DNA of 64,000 nucleotides from Pseudomonas flavescens (GTDB lineage Bacteria; Pseudomonadota; Gammaproteobacteria; Pseudomonadales; Pseudomonadaceae). Under the pieces are notes generated by a model. That model had not been told where the DNA came from. It searched no databases and saw only the letters and a list, made by a program, of their open reading frames with translations. The position numbers and the translations under genes are program-made. Position 1 is the first letter of the stretch. Each line of letters opens with the position of its first letter. Shown in pieces: positions 33,868-43,459 of the stretch. The stretch covers positions 3,100,001 to 3,164,000 of the forward strand of contig NZ_JACBYV010000001.1 in NCBI RefSeq assembly GCF_013408425.1, read 5' to 3'.

Positions 33868-34608
33868 ATGCCCTACCGAACAAGAGCAGACGCTTTTTGG
33901 GCAGGTGTCCGTGCGCTCATTCCATTGACTCCGGGCGTGGTTCCATTCGGGCTTCTGGCAGGTGTCATGGCCATCGGAGTCGGCATGACACCGGGCATGG
34001 CGATGGGCATGACGTTGCTGTTCTATTCCGGCTCCGCACAGATGGTCGCGCTGCAGTTGATGCAAGACGATGTCTTGCCAGTGGCGATCATATTCACTGC
34101 GTTGATCATCAATTTGCGCTTTCTGATGTACAGCGCATCGCTCGCGCCCTACCTGCATCACCTGCCTCGTCGCTGGACATGGCCTCTGTCTTACATGCTG
34201 TCCGACCAGTCGTACGCCACCTGTATTCTCAAACTGTCATCTGGCGAACTGGGGCGCTTTGCTCACTTCTTCTACGTCGGTACGGCGCTGACCATGTGGT
34301 TGTCCTGGCAGCTCTCGGTCATGGCCGGCATCTTTCTGGGCACCAGCATTCCCGATACCTGGTCGCTGAGCTTCGCGATCCCCCTTTCGTTTCTGGCTCT
34401 GCTGGTTCCGGCAATCCGCAATTCGGCAAGCCTTGGCGCTGCTGTGGTCGCAGGCGTGGTCGCGGTATGGGCAGTCAACATGCCGTATAACCTGGGCCTG
34501 CTGACTGCATCGATAGCCGGGATCGGTGCGGGTCTGCTGATCAGCAAGACGCGCCAGCAAACGGCGGATGACACGAGCGTCAGCAATGCCGATCGAGAAG
34601 CCCCATGA
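33868..34608 (+). CDS. azlC: AzlC-family branched-chain amino acid exporter, large subunit
   Basis: A 246-residue membrane protein with about seven segments. AzlC motifs are PLTPGVVPFGLLAGVMAIGV, LLFYSGSAQMVALQLM and LIINLRFLMYSASLAPYLHH. With AzlD it forms a two-component exporter of branched-chain and related amino acids. GGAGGA precedes the start. Its stop overlaps the azlD start by four bases (ATGA), which points to translational coupling. Confidence 0.9.
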   Translation: MPYRTRADAFWAGVRALIPLTPGVVPFGLLAGVMAIGVGMTPGMAMGMTLLFYSGSAQMVALQLMQDDVLPVAIIFTALIINLRFLMYSASLAPYLHHLPRRWTWPLSYMLSDQSYATCILKLSSGELGRFAHFFYVGTALTMWLSWQLSVMAGIFLGTSIPDTWSLSFAIPLSFLALLVPAIRNSASLGAAVVAGVVAVWAVNMPYNLGLLTASIAGIGAGLLISKTRQQTADDTSVSNADREAP

Positions 34609-34931
34609 GCGATTTGTTCCTGTGGGGGCTGTTCCTGGCTGTCGGCCTCGGAACCTTCGCCATACGACTTTCCTTTCTCGAGCTCTATGGCCAGATCAGG
34701 ATTCCGGCAATTCTCAGCCAGGCCTTGCAGTTCGTTCCTGCCAGCGTGCTGGCCGCGCTGGTTTTACCGGCGGTGGTATACCCCGGCGGACAAAGCGAAG
34801 TGGTATGGAGCAGCCCGCAGATTCCGGCCGCCATCGTGGCCACCTTGATAGCCTGGAAGGTACGCAATACCACGCTGACGCTCGTGGCGGGCATGGGGAC
34901 GCTATGGGCTCTTGAGCTGTTGGGTTGGTGA
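34605..34931 (+). CDS. azlD: AzlD-family small exporter subunit
   Basis: A 108-residue protein with three to four membrane segments. AzlD features are GTFAIRLSFLEL, LQFVPASVLAALVLPAVVYP and LIAWKVRNTTLTLVAGMGTL. It overlaps azlC by four bases and is the partner subunit of the same exporter. It converges on the ALDH gene across a stem-loop. Confidence 0.9.
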   Translation: MSDLFLWGLFLAVGLGTFAIRLSFLELYGQIRIPAILSQALQFVPASVLAALVLPAVVYPGGQSEVVWSSPQIPAAIVATLIAWKVRNTTLTLVAGMGTLWALELLGW

Positions 34932-34984
34932 TGGAGTTGCAGTATTTGCACGGCTTAATACTGCTCTACTCTCCTTGAGCAAGA

Positions 34985-35011
34985 CATCCAGCACTACTCA
35001 AATGCTGGATG
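34985..35011. terminator. Bidirectional stem-loop between azlD and the ALDH gene
   Basis: CATCCAGCA (34985-34993) and TGCTGGATG (35003-35011) form a perfect 9-bp stem between convergent genes. Neither side has a long T run, so termination may be weak. Confidence 0.5.
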
Positions 35012-35045
35012 CCCTGATCGCTCCGCGCTGGGCCGAATGAGCGTG

Positions 35046-36536
35046 CTACGACGCATCGATCCAGATGGTTTTCAGCTCGGTGTACTGGTCATGCGCCCAG
35101 ATCGATTTGTCGCGCCCACCGAAGCCGGATTCCTTGTAGCCACCGAACGGCGTTGATGCGTCACCCTCACCGAAACAGTTGACCGTGACGATGCCGGCAC
35201 GGATTTCCCGTGACAGGCGCAGCGCGTTGCGCAGGCTGCCGGTATAGGCCGATGCTGCCAGACCGTAGACGGTGTCGTTGGCCAGGTCGATGGCTTCGTC
35301 GATATCCGTGAAGGTGGTCACCGACAGCACAGGGCCGAAGATTTCCTCGCGGAACAGGCGACTTTGACGATCCACGTCGTTGACCACGGTCGGCTGAACG
35401 AAGATGTTCTTCTCCGTCTGCCCGCCATAAACGATGTCCAGTTTGTCGCTATGCGCCTGGTCGAGATAGGAGCGAACCTTCTCGAAGTGCGCCTTGCTGA
35501 CCATCGCACCGAGGCGATTTTCCGGATCCAGCGGGTCACCCATCTTCCAGCTCTGGATGTGTACACCAATGCGTTCCAGCAACGCATCCCTGACCTCGGC
35601 GTGGACGATCAGGCGGGATGAGGCAGAGCAGTTCTCGCCCATGTTCCAGAATGCGCCATTGACGATGAACTGGGCGACCTGGTCGATATCCTCGACATCG
35701 TTCATGACGACTGCCGGGTTCTTGCCACCACACTCAAGCACGACCTGTTTGAGGTTGGATTCAGCGGCGTACTTGAGGAACAGGCGGCCAGTTTCAGTGG
35801 AGCCGGTGAAGCTGACCATGGCGACATCGTTGTGGCGACCAATGGGCTCACCGACTTCACGGCCGCCACCGGTGACCACGTTGAACACACCTGCAGGAAC
35901 CCCCGCTTGGTGGGCTAGCTCGGCGACGCGCAAGGCAGTGAGTGTGGTTTCTTCAGCCGGTTTGACGACGATGGAACAGCCAGCGGCCAGCGACGGGCTG
36001 ATCTTCCAGGCCAGCATCAGCAGCGGGAAGTTCCAGGGCAGCACCAGGCCAACCACACCGACCGGCTCACGCACGACCATGGCCATGGCTGCCGAGCCAA
36101 CCGGCGCGGTGCTGTCGTAGATCTTGTCGATCAACTCGGCGTGCCAGCGCAGGGTATTGACGGTTTCCGGCAGGTCGACGTTCTGGCATTCCTGAATAGG
36201 CTTGCCACTGTCCAGGCTTTCCAACACGGCCAGCTCGTGAGCGTTATCTTCGAGCAGTTGAGCGAAACGCAGAAGGATGCTTTTACGTGCACCGGGCGAA
36301 AGCAGTCGCCAGCGACCATCGTCGAACGCCTCGCGAGCGGCTGCAACAGCGACGTCGACATCCTCGGCGTTACAGGCTGCGATGTTGGCCAACAGTTCGT
36401 CGGTTGCCGGGTTGGTGGTGATGAAGGTTTCGCCCGACAGCGCATCACGGAACTCACCGCCGATGAAGGCCTGGGTACGGACGTTCAGCTTGGCAGCGAT
36501 GTCTGCATAAGCTTGTTTGGTGAGCAACTCGGTCAT
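35046..36536 (-). CDS. Aldehyde dehydrogenase (PuuC/AldA-like)
   Basis: A 496-residue NAD(P)-dependent aldehyde dehydrogenase. LPWNFPLLMLAWKISPSLAA binds the cofactor. FTGSTETGRLFLKYAAESN, the catalytic Glu in LECGGKNPAVV and the catalytic Cys in NMGENCSASSR follow. The last part, FGGYKESGFGGRDKSIWAHD, fits the family. It resembles enzymes that oxidise aminoaldehydes such as gamma-glutamyl-aminobutyraldehyde. The DapA-like gene ends one base upstream of its start, and a FAD oxidase follows further upstream, so the three probably form one catabolic operon. The substrate is probably an aldehyde from the betaine pathway. Confidence 0.88.
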   Translation of the reverse strand: MTELLTKQAYADIAAKLNVRTQAFIGGEFRDALSGETFITTNPATDELLANIAACNAEDVDVAVAAAREAFDDGRWRLLSPGARKSILLRFAQLLEDNAHELAVLESLDSGKPIQECQNVDLPETVNTLRWHAELIDKIYDSTAPVGSAAMAMVVREPVGVVGLVLPWNFPLLMLAWKISPSLAAGCSIVVKPAEETTLTALRVAELAHQAGVPAGVFNVVTGGGREVGEPIGRHNDVAMVSFTGSTETGRLFLKYAAESNLKQVVLECGGKNPAVVMNDVEDIDQVAQFIVNGAFWNMGENCSASSRLIVHAEVRDALLERIGVHIQSWKMGDPLDPENRLGAMVSKAHFEKVRSYLDQAHSDKLDIVYGGQTEKNIFVQPTVVNDVDRQSRLFREEIFGPVLSVTTFTDIDEAIDLANDTVYGLAASAYTGSLRNALRLSREIRAGIVTVNCFGEGDASTPFGGYKESGFGGRDKSIWAHDQYTELKTIWIDAS

Positions 36537-36537
36537 G

Positions 36538-37440
36538 TCAGGCCTCCTGAGTGATCAGCGATACGTTTTTCTTCAGCGCGGCCACGACGCGCTCCAGTTC
36601 GGTTTTTTCCTCGCTGCTCATATCCTTGAGCGGAGTCCGTACACCACCAGCGCGAAGGCCGCTGATTTCGCAACCATGCTTGATCGACTGGACGAACTTG
36701 CCGCCCTCCAGGAAGTCCATCAGCGGCAGCATCGCTGCCATGATGCGGCGGCCCTTGTCGAAGTCCTTTTCGATCACGCACGCCTCATAGAGCGCGACGT
36801 GCTCGCGTGGCACGAAGTTGGAGCCGGCGCACACCCAGCTACGGGCGCCCCAGGCGAAGAACTCCAACGCCTGGTCGTCCCAACCGCAGGAAATCTGCAG
36901 GTTGGGTCGATGAACCGCGAGGTGATGCAGGCTCGCCATATCACCCGAACTTTCCTTGATCGCCTGAATGTTCTTGCATGCAGCTACGGCGTCGAAGAAT
37001 TGCGGCTGCATAGCCACGTTCATACGGCCGGGATAGTTGTAGAGCATGATCGGCAGGCCAGCGGCTTTGTCCACGGTGAGCACGTGTTCGGCGATTTCCT
37101 GCTGAGTCGGCAGTGCATAGGGCGGCGTTCCGACGAGGATGGCGTCGGCCTTTTGGGACTTGGCCACCTCGGCGAAGAGCACGGAATCCTCGGTGCGAAT
37201 GGCGCCTGTGCCAATTACCAGCGGCAAGCGGTTGCCGATCACTTCGCGAGCACGGGTGATCAACGCGATACGCTCTTCGCTGGTATGGGCGTAGTACTCA
37301 CCCGTAGAGCCGCCGATGACAATGCCGTGCACCTTGGCCTCGATCAGGTATTCGAGAACCTCCGCAAACGCACCATGGTCGATCTCGCCATTGCTCTGCA
37401 GCGGAGTAATGGCCGGAGTGAAGATGCCGTCGAAGTTCAT
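36538..37440 (-). CDS. Dihydrodipicolinate-synthase-family aldolase/lyase
   Basis: A 300-residue class I aldolase-fold enzyme, start at 37440 with GGAGG eight bases upstream. Family motifs are GIVIGGSTGEYYAHTSEERI, the catalytic Tyr in YNYPGRMNVAM, and the Schiff-base Lys in IKESSGD near 165. Biosynthetic DapA is unlikely because the gene sits in a catabolic set with ALDH and a FAD oxidase. The family also includes the hydroxyproline-pathway deaminase (1-pyrroline-4-hydroxy-2-carboxylate deaminase), and the ALDH/FAD-oxidase company fits that kind of role. The exact reaction is not determined. Confidence 0.82.
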   Translation of the reverse strand: MNFDGIFTPAITPLQSNGEIDHGAFAEVLEYLIEAKVHGIVIGGSTGEYYAHTSEERIALITRAREVIGNRLPLVIGTGAIRTEDSVLFAEVAKSQKADAILVGTPPYALPTQQEIAEHVLTVDKAAGLPIMLYNYPGRMNVAMQPQFFDAVAACKNIQAIKESSGDMASLHHLAVHRPNLQISCGWDDQALEFFAWGARSWVCAGSNFVPREHVALYEACVIEKDFDKGRRIMAAMLPLMDFLEGGKFVQSIKHGCEISGLRAGGVRTPLKDMSSEEKTELERVVAALKKNVSLITQEA

Positions 37441-37513
37441 GGGTAGAGCCTCCATCTGGTTGATTCATTGATAGTGCGGAACCGGAGCCCCGCGTTTCGG
37501 CAGTACGTTGGCC

Positions 37514-38833
37514 TCAGCTCTCCCGCCCTGCCCGGCGCTGCCCCCAGAGCAGGTTCAGATTGACCCCTGCTGACAGGAACGGCTGCGGTGGGTTTGCGTT
37601 GGGGCCTGGAGCGGCCAGCAGGAAATCGATCAAGTCATTGCGTTCGCCAGCGAGCCAGTCGGCCAGCAACTTACCGGTGATGGTGCCGCGTGTTACGCCT
37701 AGCCCGTTGCAGCCCAGAGCGCCATAGACGTTGGGCGCCAGCTGGCCGAAGAAGCCGTTGTGGTTGCGGGTCATCGCCAGTGCGCCGCCCCAGGTGTATT
37801 CGAAATCGACGTTGGGCAGCATGGGGAAACGTTGCGCATAGGAGGCCCTGTGGCGCTGCAGAAAACGCTGCAGGTATTTGGGGTTACTGCGGCCATCAGG
37901 GTTGAAACTGAAGCTGTTGCGAATCAGCAGACGGTTGTCCGGCGTGCGGCGAACCGTGGTACCGAACGGATCGGCCGGAATGACTCCCCAGTAGGGTTTG
38001 CCTTGCAGGCGCGCCTGTTCGTCGCTGGTGAGCTGGCGGGTGATGCTGCCGTAGGTGAAGATCGGCAACATGCGCCCCTGCAGAAAACCGAAATGCTGAC
38101 CAAAGGAATTGTTGGCCAGCACCAGCCGGCTGGCAGAGATGCTGCCAGCGGCATGCCGCAAGCGTGTTTTGTTGGTGCTGTATTCAACTTCCAGAATCGG
38201 CGTGCGCTCGTAAAGCGTCACGTTCGCGGGCAGGTTGTCGGCCAGGCCTTTGACCAGCGCCGAAGGCTGAATCAACACCGCACCTGGGGTGTACAGGGCC
38301 CGGCGATAGAAGTGCGTGCCAATGTGATGCGGCAACTCTTGCTCGCTGAGCATTTCATAAGGCTGGCCGAGCTTGTCCAGGCCACGGCGGTATGCATCGA
38401 GCACCGCCAGGCCTCGCCGCTCGACTGCGGCCTGATACTTCCCGCAGGCCTTCATCTGGCAGTCGATGCCAAAGGTCTCGACCCACTGGCTGAGCAGACG
38501 CTGGCCAGCCAGGTTCAGTTTGAGAACGGTTCTGGCGATATCGAGATCGCCGATGTAATCCTCGGCGCCGATGTCATGGGGCAGATCGATTGCAAAGCCG
38601 GCGTTGCGCCCGGAGGGTCCGAGGCCAACCTCCTGCGCCTCGATCAGCACCACTTCGTCATCCGGGAAGTTCAGCGCCAGTTGCCGAGCTACCGACAGGC
38701 CGGTAAACCCCGCGCCGATAACCACCCAGGGTGCCTCACTGTGCCCATGATGGCTGGCACAGGGTTTACGCGGCGGGCTGAGGTGGAACCAGCCACAGCT
38801 GTTGTCATCGGCAGGCAAGGCGTGAACTTTCAT
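37514..38833 (-). CDS. FAD-dependent amine oxidoreductase (DAO family)
   Basis: A 439-residue flavoenzyme. The dinucleotide fold is VVIGAGFTGLSVARQLA near residue 37, then VVLIEAQEVGLGPSGRNAGF, and the C-terminal ALGCNGLGVTRGTITGKLLA closes the FAD site. It resembles gamma-glutamylputrescine oxidase (PuuB) and sarcosine/proline-type oxidases, which oxidise secondary or tertiary amines. The start has a weak ribosome binding site. It is upstream of the DapA and ALDH genes in the same direction and downstream of the GlxA regulator. It probably oxidises a demethylated betaine product. Confidence 0.85.
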   Translation of the reverse strand: MKVHALPADDNSCGWFHLSPPRKPCASHHGHSEAPWVVIGAGFTGLSVARQLALNFPDDEVVLIEAQEVGLGPSGRNAGFAIDLPHDIGAEDYIGDLDIARTVLKLNLAGQRLLSQWVETFGIDCQMKACGKYQAAVERRGLAVLDAYRRGLDKLGQPYEMLSEQELPHHIGTHFYRRALYTPGAVLIQPSALVKGLADNLPANVTLYERTPILEVEYSTNKTRLRHAAGSISASRLVLANNSFGQHFGFLQGRMLPIFTYGSITRQLTSDEQARLQGKPYWGVIPADPFGTTVRRTPDNRLLIRNSFSFNPDGRSNPKYLQRFLQRHRASYAQRFPMLPNVDFEYTWGGALAMTRNHNGFFGQLAPNVYGALGCNGLGVTRGTITGKLLADWLAGERNDLIDFLLAAPGPNANPPQPFLSAGVNLNLLWGQRRAGRES

Positions 38834-38927
38834 GAGTGCTGAACCATTGCAATTGAGGAAGCGGCCTGAATGCAGGGCCTACTGAGCTACACCCGCTGTT
38901 TGGCGAGCGGTTCCTTGGTTATCGTGA

Positions 38928-39989
38928 TCAGGTGCTCGGCTGTGCCTGGAAAGCCGAGTGGTGGCTCAAATGCGAGTCGTAGGTGGTTCTGAATTCCATC
39001 GGCGGCAGCCCGAACAGATCCTTGAAACGACGGTGAAAGTGCGGGTAGCTGACGAACCCGGTAGCCAGAGCTACATCGGTCAGCGAGCGGTTGCTATGGA
39101 CGATCAACTGACGCGCGCGAGTCAGGCGCAGCTCCAGGTAATAGCGCAACGGTGGCGCGTTAAGATGACGTGAGAAACGACGTTCTAGCTGTCGCCGTGA
39201 AACGCCGACCTGATCAGCAATCAGATCGATGTCCAGCGGTTCTTCTATGTTCTCCTCCATCATCGACAACGCCACACTCAACGGTTTGGGGAGGCACTTG
39301 CCACTCGGCCTCGAAATGGCGGGCAAATCCTGTTGATGACGCTCCGGCTGGTGCAAGCGCTTGATCTCGTCCTCGAACACCGGTGTATGCCCCAGTGCGC
39401 AGCGCTTCATCACCGCCAGCATCAAGTCCAGCACCGCACCAGGTTCGGCACTGGTGCCAACGCGGCCGCTGAGTGCGTGACCACTGCCACCGAGATCCAA
39501 AGACGGGTGATACTCCTTGATCGGCGCGAGACTATCGGGATGGCATACACCGGCCCGGTTTTCGAGAAGCCCAGCCTGCGCCAGATGAAATGCAGCGTTC
39601 CACAGGCCGCACATCATCGTGCGCTCGAGGGCGGCGCGGCGCAGCACCTTACTCAGTACGGCGTTTGGCGCCAGCCTGACGCGGTGCCCTCCGACGAGCA
39701 CAAGCATATGGTGCTGCACACGAACCAGTGGCAGGCGCTGGGTATCAACCGTCACACCCACATCACTACGGATGGCACCACCAGTCAGCGACCATGTGCT
39801 GATCTGGTAGTCGACACCCTGCTCGAGTGCAGTGCCCGTATTGAGCGCGTCCAGTGCAGTGGAAAAGGACGTCAGAGAAAACTGGTCAAGCAGGATGAAG
39901 GCGACACGAACACAGCGGCTTGCCGGAGTGCCACCCACGCCAAACACCTGGTTTCGTGATTTCAGTACGCTTTGAAAGGAGTCTTTCAT
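38928..39989 (-). CDS. GlxA-family AraC-type regulator
   Basis: A 353-residue regulator. The N-terminal DJ-1/PfpI-like domain (residues 25-210) has FILLDQFSLTSFSTALDALN and, at the nucleophile-elbow position, TMMCGLWNAAFHLAQAGLLE. The C-terminal AraC double HTH contains LIADQVGVSRRQLERRFSRH and LTDVALATGFVSYPHFHRRF. The group includes GbdR, CdhR and ArgR, which activate betaine, carnitine and arginine catabolism in Pseudomonas. It lies between the FAD oxidase and proX genes and is the likely activator of this island. Confidence 0.88.
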   Translation of the reverse strand: MKDSFQSVLKSRNQVFGVGGTPASRCVRVAFILLDQFSLTSFSTALDALNTGTALEQGVDYQISTWSLTGGAIRSDVGVTVDTQRLPLVRVQHHMLVLVGGHRVRLAPNAVLSKVLRRAALERTMMCGLWNAAFHLAQAGLLENRAGVCHPDSLAPIKEYHPSLDLGGSGHALSGRVGTSAEPGAVLDLMLAVMKRCALGHTPVFEDEIKRLHQPERHQQDLPAISRPSGKCLPKPLSVALSMMEENIEEPLDIDLIADQVGVSRRQLERRFSRHLNAPPLRYYLELRLTRARQLIVHSNRSLTDVALATGFVSYPHFHRRFKDLFGLPPMEFRTTYDSHLSHHSAFQAQPST

Positions 39990-40020
39990 GATTCACCTGC
40001 CTGCCCAGAAAACTCTGCCG

Positions 40021-41046
40021 TTACTGCTGTCCAGCTGCCCGTGCATCTTTCAGCCAGCTGTCCCATTCGGTCTGGTGAGCACTGATCCACTCCTGGGCCT
40101 GGCGCTTTATAGCCTCGAGTGACTTCTCGCCATTTTGCATACGCAGGTTCTGTGCGCTTTCGTCTTCAGTGGATATGCGGACTTTGGAAAGGAAGGTGCG
40201 CGCTGCCGGATTTTCCTCGGCGAACTCTTTGTTGAGAACCGCCTTCACGTTGTCGATCGGAGCGCCGAGATTCTTGCCATCGAATGTGGTGTTCACGTCA
40301 TTCTTGCCGTCGGGCAATGAAGTGAATGGAACCGGCAGCCATACGACGTCGCGCCCTTCCACCAACACGCCAGAGATCCATTGCGGCACCCAGGTGTAGT
40401 AGAGAATCGGTTGCCCCTGCTGATAACGAGAAATGGTGTCGGCCATCAGGGCGAAGTAAGAGCCACGGTTATTGGTGACGGTATCGTTCAGGCCGTAAGC
40501 CTTGAGCTGGTGCTCAATGATCACCTCACAACCCCAGCCCGGGTTACAGCCGGTAAGGTCAGCTTTACCATCACCGTTGCTGTCGAAGAGCTTGGCGATT
40601 TCCGGCTTCTTGAGGTCAGACACGTCCTTGATGTGGTGGGCATCGGCGGTTTTCTTGTCGATCATGAAGCCTTGCAATACCCCGGGCATCACGTCACCGA
40701 CCGCGGTCATCACGTCATCGCCGCCAGCCTTGGCGTAGAACGCAGCATGCAGGTGCTCCCACATGTGCACGGTGAAGTCTGCATCGCCGTAAGACAGCGC
40801 CAGAAACAATGCTGGGTAGTCAGTCTCTTTCGGTTGTTTGACCTCGTAGCCAAGCGCCTCGAGCCCCGCTATAGCTATTTCGCCGCGAAAACGCTCTTCG
40901 GCGATGGTCGGGAAGATAGGCGTGACCGATACCCCCTCACCGGGTTTGTCCGGGTTGGCTGCCTGAGCGGCGGATACCAGAATCATGCCGATAACCGGAG
41001 CGGCCATGGCGGCAACGATAGCTCTCTTGCACATGGAGAAATTCAT
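40021..41046 (-). CDS. ProX-type betaine-binding protein
   Basis: A 341-residue exported binding protein. A signal peptide (VIGMILVSAAQAANPDK) is followed by the ProX domain: IAGLEALGYEVKQPKETDYP, GDADFTVHMWEHLHAAFYAK, LTGCNPGWGCEVIIEHQLKA and ILYYTWVPQWISGVLVEGRD. Two Cys in CNPGWGC may form a disulfide, as in E. coli ProX. Trp residues in HMWEH, PGWG, TWVPQW and others could form the cation-pi cage for a quaternary amine. It is followed by nothing on its own strand until the GlxA gene, and preceded by the permease and ATPase genes. Confidence 0.9.
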   Translation of the reverse strand: MNFSMCKRAIVAAMAAPVIGMILVSAAQAANPDKPGEGVSVTPIFPTIAEERFRGEIAIAGLEALGYEVKQPKETDYPALFLALSYGDADFTVHMWEHLHAAFYAKAGGDDVMTAVGDVMPGVLQGFMIDKKTADAHHIKDVSDLKKPEIAKLFDSNGDGKADLTGCNPGWGCEVIIEHQLKAYGLNDTVTNNRGSYFALMADTISRYQQGQPILYYTWVPQWISGVLVEGRDVVWLPVPFTSLPDGKNDVNTTFDGKNLGAPIDNVKAVLNKEFAEENPAARTFLSKVRISTEDESAQNLRMQNGEKSLEAIKRQAQEWISAHQTEWDSWLKDARAAGQQ

Positions 41047-41086
41047 GAGTCACCTGCTGATGTTTTTAATTAGAGGAAAGGCAAGT

Positions 41087-42043
41087 TCAATGAGTTAAAG
41101 GCTGTGCAACGTCTTTCTTTTTCTTCTTCAACCGCACCACTAGCCCGACCGGACCACTGTGGTACCAGCGCTGACCGGTAGTCAGGTGTTGACTGCGCTC
41201 ACCCAGCGCTTGGGTGAAACGATCCAGACAAATCGCCAGCAGTACCAATCCGATACCGCCAACGCTCGCCAGCGCCATGTCGAGCCGGCCAATACCACTC
41301 AGTACCATCAGCCCCAGACCACCGACGGAAATCATCGACGCCACGACTACCATCGACAGCGCCAGCATCAGGGTCTGGTTGACACCAGCCATGATGGTGG
41401 GAGCGGCAAGCGGCAGCTGCACCCTTAGCAGCATCTGTCGAGGCGTACAGCCAAAGGCCCGTGCGGCCTCGATTTTGTCTTCAGGAACCTGACGAATACC
41501 CAGGTTGGTGAGACGTACCAGTGGCGACACCGAAAAAATGATGGTGACGATTACGCCAGGCACGTTGCCGATGCCGAACAGCATCACCACCGGAACCAGA
41601 TAGACGAATGCGGGCAAGGTCTGCATGGCGTCGAGCACTGGGCGAATCAACACCTCGAGACGGTCGCTGCGTGCACAGGCAATGCCCAGTGGGATACCGA
41701 TCACGGCACAGAAAAACAGCGAGGTCAGAACCAGTGCGAGAGTGACCATGGCGTCGCCCCATACGCCGATCAATCCCAGGGCAGTGAGCGTGACGACCAT
41801 CAGCGCACCGATTCGGCGTCCGCCCACCTGCCAGCCGATCAGGCCCGCCAGGATGATGAATACGCTAGGTGGTACCGACATCAGCGCTGCCTGGACACCA
41901 TCGAGCACCTGATCGACAGGCCAGCGAATGGAGCGAAATACATCGCGAAAGTTATGCACCAAATAACGAAGTGCATCTTCCACCCATGTCCCTACTGGAA
42001 CATTGATCGTTTTGAACGGGTCGAGAAAACTAAAATCGGACAT
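41087..42043 (-). CDS. ProW-type ABC permease
   Basis: A 318-residue inner-membrane permease with seven or so segments. It has the BPD_transp_1 core, with an EAA-like loop ([39 protein letters not shown]) and the long N-terminal cytoplasmic/periplasmic region typical of ProW. It is 47 bases downstream of the ATPase gene and 40 bases upstream of proX, so the three form one transcript. Substrate specificity is set by the binding protein. Confidence 0.9.
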   Translation of the reverse strand: MSDFSFLDPFKTINVPVGTWVEDALRYLVHNFRDVFRSIRWPVDQVLDGVQAALMSVPPSVFIILAGLIGWQVGGRRIGALMVVTLTALGLIGVWGDAMVTLALVLTSLFFCAVIGIPLGIACARSDRLEVLIRPVLDAMQTLPAFVYLVPVVMLFGIGNVPGVIVTIIFSVSPLVRLTNLGIRQVPEDKIEAARAFGCTPRQMLLRVQLPLAAPTIMAGVNQTLMLALSMVVVASMISVGGLGLMVLSGIGRLDMALASVGGIGLVLLAICLDRFTQALGERSQHLTTGQRWYHSGPVGLVVRLKKKKKDVAQPLTH

Positions 42044-42090
42044 GAGCTGTACCTCAGCCTCAACAACGGCTTACTTTACGTAGTGCAGGT

Positions 42091-43122
42091 TTAGTTTCCG
42101 CCAAGACAACTCAGCAAGCGGCCTTGAGAAATACTTCCCCGATAGACGCCAGCCTCATCAACTACCGGAACGGGCAAAGCGGCCTGCGCCACAATATGGA
42201 AGATCTCGTTGAGCGGAGTTTCGGCCTTCAGCGAGGGCTGTCGGCCCGGCTCATAGGCAATACCGCCTTCTTGGGCGATATCTCCAGCCTTGAGAATTCG
42301 ACTGGAATCGAATCCGTTGAAAAATGCGCGAACATAATCGTTAACCGGATTGCTCAACAACTCACGTGGCGTACCGATCTGTACAACTTTGCCACCTTCC
42401 ATTATTGCAATGCGATGGCCAATACGAACGGCCTCTTCAATATCATGGGAAATAAAGATAACGGTGCGATTTTGTTCTTTCTGAAGCTTTATCAGTTCAC
42501 CCTGCATCTCACAGCGGATCATAGGATCAAGGGCTGAAAATGCTTCATCCATCAGCAAGATAGCCGGATCGTTTGCCAACGCCCTTGCCAGCCCCACACG
42601 CTGCTGCATGCCGCCCGAGAGCTGGTGCGGAAAGCAATGTTCCTGCCCGGCAAGGCCTACCTGGCTTAACGCCTCGAGAGAACGCGCATTGCGCTCCTTT
42701 TCCGAAACGCCACTTATCTCCAGGCCGAAGCCGACATTATCGAGTACCGACATGTGAGGCATCAAAGCAAAGGACTGAAACACCATGCCCATGTCCCTGC
42801 GACGAACTTGCAGCAGGTCTTTATCAGCAAGGCCGGTGATTTCCTGGCCATTGAGAAAGATGGAGCCGAAGCTGGGTTCGATGAGTCTGTTGAATAAACG
42901 CACCATGGTCGACTTGCCCGACCCAGACAAACCCATTATGACGAAGATCTCACCACGCCTGACCGAAAAATTGGCATCGAATACGCCAATCACTTGCCCG
43001 GTCTTTTCAAATATATCTGCCTTGGTTGCGCCATCGCGCACCATATCCAGCGCTATTTTCGGTTGAGAGCCGAACACCTTGTAAACATTACGAACAGACA
43101 TGATTTCATCGGTTTCACTCAT
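42091..43122 (-). CDS. ProV-type ABC ATPase
   Basis: A 343-residue ATPase of the glycine-betaine/proline-betaine transporter family. Walker A is GLSGSGKS near residue 64, the signature LSGGMQQRVGLARAL follows, and Walker B is ILLMDEAFSALDP. IRCEMQGELIKLQKEQNRTV and SHDIEEAVRIGHRIAIME are typical of ProV. The C-terminal region is shorter than the about 400-residue E. coli protein, leaving perhaps a single CBS-like unit, so osmotic gating may be lost, in keeping with a catabolic uptake system. AAGGAGG precedes the start. It is the first gene of the transporter operon, divergent from a LysR. Confidence 0.9.
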   Translation of the reverse strand: MSETDEIMSVRNVYKVFGSQPKIALDMVRDGATKADIFEKTGQVIGVFDANFSVRRGEIFVIMGLSGSGKSTMVRLFNRLIEPSFGSIFLNGQEITGLADKDLLQVRRRDMGMVFQSFALMPHMSVLDNVGFGLEISGVSEKERNARSLEALSQVGLAGQEHCFPHQLSGGMQQRVGLARALANDPAILLMDEAFSALDPMIRCEMQGELIKLQKEQNRTVIFISHDIEEAVRIGHRIAIMEGGKVVQIGTPRELLSNPVNDYVRAFFNGFDSSRILKAGDIAQEGGIAYEPGRQPSLKAETPLNEIFHIVAQAALPVPVVDEAGVYRGSISQGRLLSCLGGN

Positions 43123-43459
43123 GACTCGCCTCCTTCAACCTCGGCGCGCTCGCCATAAACCAGCGCACAGTGATAGAAAATAATTCTTGATGGGCAGGAG
43201 CAATGAGTGTCTGTTTTCACGACGATATCCTATTTTTATTGTTTGCCCGCGGAGTAGGGCTTTCGTCAAAACTATAATCATCCCCCCGGCAAATCCAACT
43301 ACATTTCCAAAGGCAATTTGATAACCTCGCGTTATGCATTCGCTCAACGCCACCGGAGTGTCGTGTAGAGAACAGACCTACGCGCTTGCGCGTCTTACCC
43401 TTCGACACGCGTGCACCGTGCCCCCTGAGCATGGCACTGCAGTTATTAACGAGGCTCGA
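43123..43459. other. Divergent promoter region, proV-type operon / LysR
   Basis: The 337-base gap between two divergent starts must hold both promoters and the LysR operator. I could not single out a convincing T-N11-A repeat. An ORF start upstream of the LysR ATG (43334) has no good ribosome binding site. Confidence 0.4.

Noticed and set aside
37760..38842. 360-codon plus-strand ORF
   Set aside because: It is antisense to the FAD oxidoreductase gene and has no motif or ribosome binding site.
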